Both the position numbers and the translations under genes were made by a program. The notes under the pieces were generated by a model. The model did no database searches and was not told where the DNA came from. It was given only the letters and a program-made list of their open reading frames with translations. Below are positions 43,448 to 50,069 of a stretch of DNA of 64,000 nucleotides, in pieces. Numbering within the stretch: position 1 is the first letter of the stretch; each line of letters starts with the position of its first letter. This DNA comes from Sphingomonas sp. TREG-RG-20F-R18-01 (GTDB lineage Bacteria; Pseudomonadota; Alphaproteobacteria; Sphingomonadales; Sphingomonadaceae): contig NZ_JAKNQQ010000001.1 of the NCBI RefSeq assembly GCF_022662475.1, positions 310,001 to 374,000 on the forward strand, in the 5' to 3' direction.

Positions 43448-43981
43448 TTGCATACACTGGCTGAGAAAAGCGTCGCGTTGGCAGGAAATCCGCGCATTGC
43501 CGCGATCCTGCGCCACGTGTGCGACCTTACCGGGATGGGCTTCGCCGCGGTCGCGCGTGTGACCGACGATCGCTGGATTGCCTGCCACGTCCTCGACCAG
43601 ATCGAGTTCGGTTTGGACGCCGGCGAGGAACTCGACCTCAAGACCACGATCTGCAACGATATTCGCCTTACCGGCCAAGCCATCGTCTTCGATTGCGCGT
43701 CGGCCGATGGCTATTGGCGCAGCCATCCCACCCCGATCCTTTACGGATTCGAGAGCTATCTGGCAGTGCCGATCACGCTGTCGGACGGGGCGTTCTTCGG
43801 TACGCTGTGCGCGCTCGACCCGGCGGCGCGCCGCGTCGACATGCCGGAGCTGGTGGCGACGATCCGTACCCTTGCAGATGAGATCGCCGCGATCCTTGAT
43901 TCACCGGATCCGGATCCGGATCCGGATCCGGATCCGATGGTCCCCGGTCACGCGCGCGCGGGGATCGCCAGTCCGCGTTGA
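43448..43981 (+). CDS. GAF-domain protein with a C-terminal (Pro-Asp) repeat
   Basis: 177 residues. GAF domain (about 10-150), with FAAVARVTDDRWIACHVLD and AVPITLSDGAFFGTLCALDP. No catalytic domain follows, so it is a stand-alone sensor; ligand unknown. The start is TTG 43448, with GGGGAA upstream; no better in-frame ATG precedes the conserved N-terminus. Residues 153-162 are five Pro-Asp pairs encoded by (CCGGAT)5. The last 34 bases overlap the 3' end of the opposite GST gene. Confidence 0.8.
   Translation: MHTLAEKSVALAGNPRIAAILRHVCDLTGMGFAAVARVTDDRWIACHVLDQIEFGLDAGEELDLKTTICNDIRLTGQAIVFDCASADGYWRSHPTPILYGFESYLAVPITLSDGAFFGTLCALDPAARRVDMPELVATIRTLADEIAAILDSPDPDPDPDPDPMVPGHARAGIASPR
43904..43933 (+). 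repeat. Hexanucleotide tandem repeat (CCGGAT)5
   Basis: Five perfect copies of CCGGAT, followed by CCGATGG, inside the GAF reading frame. The array is also a string of GGATCC palindromes. Length changes by one unit keep the frame, so it would alter the C-terminal (PD)n tail rather than switch the gene off. Confidence 0.9.
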
Positions 43982-44652
43982 ACTGCCGGGCGCGCCAATC
44001 CGCGTTCAAGCCAGGCATTCACGTTGGGATAATCGGCGAACCCGACCAGCTCGCCCGCACCGTAAAAATCCACCAGCGCCCGCACCCATCCCAACATCGC
44101 GATATCCGCGATCGTGTAGCTGTCGCCCAGGAACCAGTCCTTGCCCGCCAAGGCGGTATCCATCACGCCGAGCAATCGCCTGGCTTCCTCGACATACCGG
44201 TCGCGCGGGCGCTTGTCGTCGAAGTCCTTGCCAGCGAATTTCACAAAGAAGCCGAGCTGGCCGAACATCGGACCGACACCGCCCATCTGGAACATCACCC
44301 ACTGGATCGCCTCCAGCCGTTTCACGGGATCGGTGGGCAGGAACTGTCCCGTCTTCTCGGCGAGATACAACAGGATCGCACCGGATTCGAACAAGCCGAG
44401 CGGCTCCCCGCCCGGACCGTCGGGATCGATGATCGCCGGAATCTTGCCATTCGGGTTAAGCGATTCGAACGCGGGAGTTTTCTGGTCGCCGTTCGCAAAG
44501 TCGATCAGGTGCGGCTCATACGCCAGCCCGGTCTCTTCCAACATGATCGACACCTTGACGCCATTGGGGGTGGGCAACGAGTAGAGTTGCAGACGATCGG
44601 GATGCTGCGCCGGCCAGCGCCGGGTGATCGGAAAGGCAGAAAGATCGGTCAT
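43948..44652 (-). CDS. Glutathione S-transferase, YghU-like (nu class)
   Basis: 234 residues. N-terminal thioredoxin-like domain with LYSLPTPNGVKVSIMLEETGL, as in YghU-type (nu-class) GSTs where TPN takes the catalytic position, and an ESGAILLYLAE motif binding the glutathione gamma-glutamyl group. C-terminal helical domain ends ARPAVQRGLAI. Probably disulfide-reductase or peroxide activity on glutathione. Start ATG 44652. Overlaps the GAF gene convergently by 34 bp. Confidence 0.9.
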   Translation of the reverse strand: MTDLSAFPITRRWPAQHPDRLQLYSLPTPNGVKVSIMLEETGLAYEPHLIDFANGDQKTPAFESLNPNGKIPAIIDPDGPGGEPLGLFESGAILLYLAEKTGQFLPTDPVKRLEAIQWVMFQMGGVGPMFGQLGFFVKFAGKDFDDKRPRDRYVEEARRLLGVMDTALAGKDWFLGDSYTIADIAMLGWVRALVDFYGAGELVGFADYPNVNAWLERGLARPAVQRGLAIPARA

Positions 44653-44727
44653 GGCGGAGGCCCCTCTCGGTACGATGATGTCGAGGGAGATAGTCATCGC
44701 GCGCGCGCTTCGCTATGGCGCCAGCCG

Positions 44728-45882
44728 ATGGAAGCTTCCGATCTCCGTGTGGCCCTTTTCAGTGGCAACTATAACTATACCCGCGATGGCGCGAACCAGA
44801 CGCTCAACCTTCTGGTGGGCCATCTGCTGAGCCGCGGGGCGAAGGTGCGCGTCTATGCCCCGACCAGCCGCACGCCGGCCTTCCCGCCCACCGGCGACCT
44901 GGTCAGCGCGCCGTCGATCAAGATCCCGCTGCGCGGCGAATACAAGCTGACCCGCGGCATGGGAAACCGCGTCCGGCGCGATCTCGACGCGTTCGCGCCC
45001 AACGTCATTCACCTGTCGGCGCCGGACCGGCTCGGGCACAAGGCGCTGGAATATGCAGAAAAGCATAACATCGCCTGCGTCTCGTCCTACCATACCCGGT
45101 TCGAGACCTACATGAGCTATTACGGGCTCGGATTCCTGGTCCCGCTGATGATCCGGATCCAGGCGAAATTCTACAGCCGCGTCGACGAAGTCCTCGCGCC
45201 GAGCCAGATGATGGGCGAGATCCTGCACCAATGGGGCGTGCCGACCCCGGTGACGCGCTGGTCCCGCGGGGTCGACCACACCCGCTTCAACCCATCCCGC
45301 CGCGATCTCGCCTGGCGGCGCAGCCTTGGCATTGCCGATGACGAGATCGCGGTCGGTTTCCTCGGCCGGCTCGTCAAGGAAAAGGGGCTCGACGTGTTCG
45401 CGCAGGCGATGCACGCGCTCGACAAGCGCGGCGTCAAGCATCGCACGTTCGTCATCGGCGAGGGCCCGGCACGCGACTGGTTCGCGCAGGAGATTCCCGA
45501 CGCAGTGTTTGCCGGCTATATCACCGGCGACGACCTCGGTCGTGCCGTCGCGTCGATGGACGTTTTCTTCAACCCGAGCGTCACCGAAACCTTCGGCAAC
45601 GTGACGCTGGAAGCATTGGCGGCCGGTGTACCCGTGGTCGCGGCACGCGCCTCCGGGGCGGTCGGGCTGATCGAGGACGGCGTTACCGGGCTGATCGTGC
45701 CGCCGACCGACATCGAGGGCTATGCCGACGCGCTCCAGCGGTTCTGCGAGGATGACGCGTTCCGTCGGTCGGCCGGGGCGGCAGGGCATGCCGAGGCGGC
45801 AAGCTATCAATGGGACCGGATCAACCAGACCGTGCTGGACACCTACCTCCGGGTTCTCGATCGACGAGCGCACGCCGCCTGA
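44728..45882 (+). CDS. GT4 family glycosyltransferase (family 1 group)
   Basis: 384 residues with the GT-B fold. The N-terminal half shows FSGNYNYTRDGANQTLNLLVGHLL and SSYHTRFETYMSYYG; the C-terminal nucleotide-sugar site has FLGRLVKEKGLDVF and the E-x7-E element NPSVTETFGNVTLEALAAGVPVV. Resembles alpha-mannosyl or glycolipid glycosyltransferases acting on membrane lipids, but donor and acceptor are not proved. Start ATG 44728. It diverges from the GST and converges on trxA at a strong hairpin. Confidence 0.88.
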   Translation: MEASDLRVALFSGNYNYTRDGANQTLNLLVGHLLSRGAKVRVYAPTSRTPAFPPTGDLVSAPSIKIPLRGEYKLTRGMGNRVRRDLDAFAPNVIHLSAPDRLGHKALEYAEKHNIACVSSYHTRFETYMSYYGLGFLVPLMIRIQAKFYSRVDEVLAPSQMMGEILHQWGVPTPVTRWSRGVDHTRFNPSRRDLAWRRSLGIADDEIAVGFLGRLVKEKGLDVFAQAMHALDKRGVKHRTFVIGEGPARDWFAQEIPDAVFAGYITGDDLGRAVASMDVFFNPSVTETFGNVTLEALAAGVPVVAARASGAVGLIEDGVTGLIVPPTDIEGYADALQRFCEDDAFRRSAGAAGHAEAASYQWDRINQTVLDTYLRVLDRRAHAA

Positions 45883-45895
45883 TCGATCCGTCGAA

Positions 45896-45928
45896 TTGCC
45901 CCCCGGATCGCTGCGATCCGGGGGGCAA
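45896..45928. terminator. Hairpin between the convergent glycosyltransferase and trxA
   Basis: A perfect 15-bp stem (TTGCCCCCCGGATCG paired with CGATCCGGGGGGCAA) around a CTG loop, 13 bp after the glycosyltransferase stop and 7 bp past the trxA stop. T tracts are short. It very likely serves both genes. Confidence 0.8.
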
Positions 45929-45934
45929 CGTGCC

Positions 45935-46258
45935 TCAGGCCAGCTCGCCCTCGAGCCACGCCTTAAGCCGGCTCTTCGGTTCGGCGCCGACCTTGGTCGC
46001 CGCGGGCTGGCCGTCCTTGAACAGGATCATCGTCGGGATCCCGCGAACGCCGAACTTGCCCGGCGCATCCGGATTCTCATCGATGTTGAGCTTGGCGATC
46101 GTCACCTGCTCACCCAGTTCCTCGGAAATCTCCTCGAGGCTCGGCCCGATCATCTTGCACGGGCCGCACCATTCCGCCCAGAAGTCGACGAGCACCGCGC
46201 CCTGTGCATTGGTGACATCGGCATCCCAGCTGGCGTCGGTGATCTTCTTGGTCGGCAT
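45935..46258 (-). CDS. trxA: Thioredoxin 1
   Basis: 107 residues, canonical thioredoxin: active site WCGPC at residues 30-34, a cis-proline context GIPTMILF, and the C-terminal helix [12 protein letters not shown]. General cytoplasmic disulfide reductant reduced by thioredoxin reductase. It lies 64 bp downstream of addA, in the usual alphaproteobacterial addB-addA-trxA order, and has an own-looking AGGAGATAG ribosome site. Confidence 0.96.
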   Translation of the reverse strand: MPTKKITDASWDADVTNAQGAVLVDFWAEWCGPCKMIGPSLEEISEELGEQVTIAKLNIDENPDAPGKFGVRGIPTMILFKDGQPAATKVGAEPKSRLKAWLEGELA

Positions 46259-46322
46259 GGTCTATCTCCTTGTGTTGGCATCAACGTAGGGTCGCGTGTC
46301 GCGGACCTCAAGCGCGCGAGCG

Positions 46323-49300
46323 CTAGCTTTGCTCCGTGGTGGCGAAGCCGGGCTTGTTCGCCGCCAGGGTGGCGGCCGACAACAGGTGCAGCGTCGGGCC
46401 GCTGGTGTAGAGCAGCGCCGCCTCGATCGTCCGCCCCGGAAAGATCACGCCGAGTGCGGCGGCATAGGCCGCCATCTGCCGGAGATGGTAGGTCGGGATC
46501 GCGTCTTCCGTCGCGGGCACGCTGCGCCCGGTCTTGAAATCGATGATGCGAATCCGGTCGGCGTCGACCAGCAGCCGGTCGACCGTACCCGAAACCACGA
46601 ACCCGTCTGGCAGCACCGCTGCGATCGGCGCCTCGGCCAGCGCCCGCTCGCCGAACGCCTCGGCCAGCCGGGGGTCGCCAAGCACCGCCAATACCGGCGC
46701 CGCGATTGCCGCGCGCGTGGCGGGATCGGCGACGGCACCACTCCGCTCGAGCCAGCGGTCCGCCGCCGCCGCACGATCGGACGGCGCGACCGGTGGCAGG
46801 CGTTCGAACAGCGCATGGATCAGCCGTCCCCGCTCGGCGGCGTCGCGCATCGCCGGGGTCGGTGGCGCGTCCGTCACCGCATCATCGCCGAGCGACGACG
46901 GTGCGAGCGGGCGCGGTGGGCGCGATTCGACCGGAGCGACGCGCATCGCCCAATCGGGAATTGCGACGGGATCGCGCGTCCCGTCGGCACGCGTGCGCGC
47001 CGGAGGAACCGGCTTCTCCGGATGATGCCCGATGAAATCGCGCGGCGCGGTTTCGGCGGGCAGCGCGAGCGCGGTCATCGCGCGATCGGCCGCGGCGTAC
47101 CAGCTCGATTCGGGCGCCTGGCCCTGTGCGCTGGGCCCGACCGACCCGGCGATGATCAGCCGTTCCTCGGCACGGGTGGCCGCAACGTAGAACAGCCGCC
47201 AATGCTCCTCGAGATCGCGCGCCGCCGCATCGTCGACCAGTTCGGCGAGCGGCCCGGTCGCCTCGCCCTTGCGCGGACGGATGATCGGCAGCGCGTTGGC
47301 CATGTCGCCCGCCCGCCACTTGAGCGTCGCGCGTGGCGAGCGCGTCGGGTCGACCGCCGCGTCGGCCAGGATCACCAGCGGCGCCTGCAGGCCCTTGGCG
47401 CCATGTGCGGTCATCACGCGGACCGCGTCGAGCGGCGCCGACGGATCACGCTTGATCTCGACCTCGCCACGATCGAACCAGTCGAGGAAACGCTGCAACG
47501 ACGGCGTGCCGAGCGATTCGAAGTCGAGCGCCGCGCTCAGCAACTCCTCGATCGGATCGCGCGCTTCCTGCCCGAGCCGGCGCAACAGCTTGCGCCGGCC
47601 GCCGAGCGGTCCGGACAGCAGCTCCTCGAGAAACTGATAGGGTGTCGCGATATCCGCGCGGTCGAGCATGGTGAAGAGCGGCGCCAGGTCTTCGCGCGGT
47701 TCGGTGCGCGCCACATGCCGCCACAGGCTGACCGCGCGCTTTGGGGCCGCCTGCATCAACCGATCCTGGCTCCAGCCGATCAAGGGCGAGACGAGCAGCG
47801 ACGCCAGCGACAGGTCGTCCTCGGGCTGCAACACGAAGCGGATCGCGGCGAGCAGGTCCTGCACCGACAACGGCGCGTTGAGCCGCAACCGGTCGACTCC
47901 CGCGACCGGCACGCCCTCGGCGTACAGGCGCGCGACGATCAGCGAGGCGAGTTCGCCGCGCCGCTTGACGAGGATCATGATGTCCTCCGGCTGGAGCGTG
48001 CGGCCCTTGCTCTCGAGCATCAGCGTACCGACCCAGCCCTTGATCGTCCGGGCGATCTGGATCGCAAGCGCGCGGGTCGAATCGCTGATCCAGCTTTCCT
48101 CGTCTTCCTCGCTGCCACCTGCGACGACGAGCGGCCACAGGCTGACGGTGCCCGGCCCCGGCACTTCGCTCGCATGGCGCTCGCGCTCGACGAACAGGCC
48201 GAGCCCGGGTTCGGGCAACAGGTCCATCGCGGTATCGACGAATTCGAGGACCGGACGCGTGGACCGGAAGGATTGCGTCAGCGACAGCCGGTTCCACGGC
48301 CGCGCGCGCATCTCGCCGGTGCGCAGCCGTTCCGCGCTGTCGGCCTCCCAGGCGGCTTCCGCGCGACGCCCGAAATCGAGTTCGGCCGCGCCGAAATATC
48401 TGGGATCCGTCCCCTGGAAACCGAAGATCGCCTGCTTGAAGTCACCGACCGTGAACAGCGTGCGGACGCGGCCGTCGTGGCTCCCGTCGCCGGCGAAAAA
48501 CTCCTCGGCGAGCGCGCGAATGATCGCCCATTGCTCCGGGTTGGTATCCTGCGCTTCGTCGATCAGGACATGTTCGGTCGCCTGGTCGAGCTTGTAGCGG
48601 ACCCATTCGCCCATGCCCGGCTGCTGCAGCAGCGCGATCGTCGCGCGGATCAGATCGTCGAAATCGACTGCGCCGAGCCGGTGCTTGGCACGATCATAGG
48701 TCGCGGCATAATCGCGCCCGACCATCAGCGCATCGGCGAGCAGGTCGGCATAAGCGGCACGCTCGCGCAGGCCGAGCAGGGCGGCGCAGGCCTCCCCGAC
48801 TTCGATCGCGATGCCTGCATAATCGTCGTCCGCGGCGATCAGCTTGGGTGAATATTTGCGTGGCTCGCGCTTCGCGGTGAACGGCACCCCGATCAGGTCG
48901 CCAAGCATCGTCGCGCGCATCGCGGGCGTCGCCTCGATCCAGCATTCTGCGATATCGGCATGGTTGCCGCCGGTTGCAGTGCCCCAGGCGCGGTTTGCCG
49001 CCGCAAGCCGTGCAACGGCGTCCACGTCGAACTCGCTGTCGCTGCACGCTTCGCAGATCACGGCGTCGATATCACCGGTCGGCAGTCCCAAAGCGCGCCG
49101 CAGGAACGGGGCCACGCCGTCCCCCGCGGGCAGTTCCGCCATGGCGCCGGGCGCGCGGGCGCACGCCAGCAGGAAGCGTTCCGCCTCCCCTTCCCCTAGC
49201 CGCAGGCTGAGCGCGCCGACGGTGCTGATCGGCTTCTCGCGGCCTTCGGTTTCGGCGGCGACGAGCATCTCGGCGAGCGCATCGCGCGCCAGCACCGCTT

Positions 49301-49772
49301 CCTCGCGCGCCTCGATCGGGCGAAAGCCGGGGACCAGCCCCGCCTCGACGGGGAAGCCCGACAACAGGCTCTGGCAGAAGCCGTGGATCGTTTGGATCCG
49401 GATCCCGCCGCCCGGCGCGTCGAGCACGCGCGCGAACAGCGTGCGCGCACGCTGCTTGAGCGCGGGCGACGGGTCCTCGCCCAGCGCGTGCAGGTCGCTC
49501 GCGAGATCCGGATCGGGCATCCGCACCCAGGCCGCGAGCCGGTCGCCGATCCGCCCCGCCATCTCGGCCGCGCCGGCCTTGGTAAAGGTCAGGCACAGGA
49601 TCGCCGCCGGATCGACCCCGCGCAGCAGCAACCGATAGACGCGCGCGGTGAGCACCTGCGTCTTGCCCGTGCCCGCCGAGGCGGACAGCCACACATGGCC
49701 TGCGGGATCGCTCGCGCGCGCCTGCTGGTCCTTGAGGATCGGGAGCGGGCGGTGGCCCTTGGGTTCACTCAT
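46323..49772 (-). CDS. addA: Double-strand break repair helicase-nuclease subunit AddA
   Basis: 1149 residues. UvrD-like SF1 helicase with Walker A ASAGTGKT (31-38), DEAQDTNPEQW-type Walker B (HVLIDEAQDTN), and the C-terminal RecB-type nuclease domain with GTVDRLLV...IIDFKTGR. With AddB it resects double-strand breaks for RecA loading. The nuclease motif appears intact. Its start follows a repeat-rich 297-bp gap that separates it from addB; whether the two are co-transcribed through those hairpins is unclear. Confidence 0.95.
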   Translation of the reverse strand: MSEPKGHRPLPILKDQQARASDPAGHVWLSASAGTGKTQVLTARVYRLLLRGVDPAAILCLTFTKAGAAEMAGRIGDRLAAWVRMPDPDLASDLHALGEDPSPALKQRARTLFARVLDAPGGGIRIQTIHGFCQSLLSGFPVEAGLVPGFRPIEAREEAVLARDALAEMLVAAETEGREKPISTVGALSLRLGEGEAERFLLACARAPGAMAELPAGDGVAPFLRRALGLPTGDIDAVICEACSDSEFDVDAVARLAAANRAWGTATGGNHADIAECWIEATPAMRATMLGDLIGVPFTAKREPRKYSPKLIAADDDYAGIAIEVGEACAALLGLRERAAYADLLADALMVGRDYAATYDRAKHRLGAVDFDDLIRATIALLQQPGMGEWVRYKLDQATEHVLIDEAQDTNPEQWAIIRALAEEFFAGDGSHDGRVRTLFTVGDFKQAIFGFQGTDPRYFGAAELDFGRRAEAAWEADSAERLRTGEMRARPWNRLSLTQSFRSTRPVLEFVDTAMDLLPEPGLGLFVERERHASEVPGPGTVSLWPLVVAGGSEEDEESWISDSTRALAIQIARTIKGWVGTLMLESKGRTLQPEDIMILVKRRGELASLIVARLYAEGVPVAGVDRLRLNAPLSVQDLLAAIRFVLQPEDDLSLASLLVSPLIGWSQDRLMQAAPKRAVSLWRHVARTEPREDLAPLFTMLDRADIATPYQFLEELLSGPLGGRRKLLRRLGQEARDPIEELLSAALDFESLGTPSLQRFLDWFDRGEVEIKRDPSAPLDAVRVMTAHGAKGLQAPLVILADAAVDPTRSPRATLKWRAGDMANALPIIRPRKGEATGPLAELVDDAAARDLEEHWRLFYVAATRAEERLIIAGSVGPSAQGQAPESSWYAAADRAMTALALPAETAPRDFIGHHPEKPVPPARTRADGTRDPVAIPDWAMRVAPVESRPPRPLAPSSLGDDAVTDAPPTPAMRDAAERGRLIHALFERLPPVAPSDRAAAADRWLERSGAVADPATRAAIAAPVLAVLGDPRLAEAFGERALAEAPIAAVLPDGFVVSGTVDRLLVDADRIRIIDFKTGRSVPATEDAIPTYHLRQMAAYAAALGVIFPGRTIEAALLYTSGPTLHLLSAATLAANKPGFATTEQS

Positions 49773-49817
49773 CGCGGGGCGCTCCCCACATCGTTGCGCT
49801 TCCCCGCTCCCCCTACA

Positions 49818-49925
49818 CGCTTCCCCGGCGAAGGCCGGGGCCCAGTAGCGAGCGGGTTGTTAGGGAACGTAGCATTGCCCAACCTCGACCAGCACGACTG
49901 GGCCCCGGCCTTCGCCGGGGAAGCG
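49818..49925. repeat. Perfect 29-nt inverted repeat pair (CCCCGGCGAAGGCCGGGG family)
   Basis: Arm 1 at 49818-49846 and arm 2 at 49897-49925 are exact reverse complements over 29 nt, with a 50-nt centre. Each arm is itself a near-palindrome. The same arm sequence (with GGA for GAA) recurs at 63228-63332, including the CCCAGTAGCGAG extension into the centre. Confidence 0.9.
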
Positions 49926-49968
49926 TGCAGGCGGGAAACGCCCCTCCTTAAAACCGCTCCAACCCAAA

Positions 49969-50038
49969 CCGTTCGTTTCGAGCGCAGTCGAGAAACCTGC
50001 GCTGTGCCGGGTTCCTCGACTACGCTCGAAACGAACGG
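49969..50038. repeat. Long hairpin repeat of a second family
   Basis: CCGTTCGTTTCGAGCGCAGTCGAG... at 49969-49997 pairs with ...CTCGACTACGCTCGAAACGAACGG at 50009-50038 (about 28 bp, two mismatches). It is unrelated in sequence to the adjacent CCGGCG-type repeat. It lies 30 bp after the addB stop. Confidence 0.85.
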
Positions 50039-50069
50039 ACAGAAGGGTGCCGCAGGGAGCGCCGCATTA

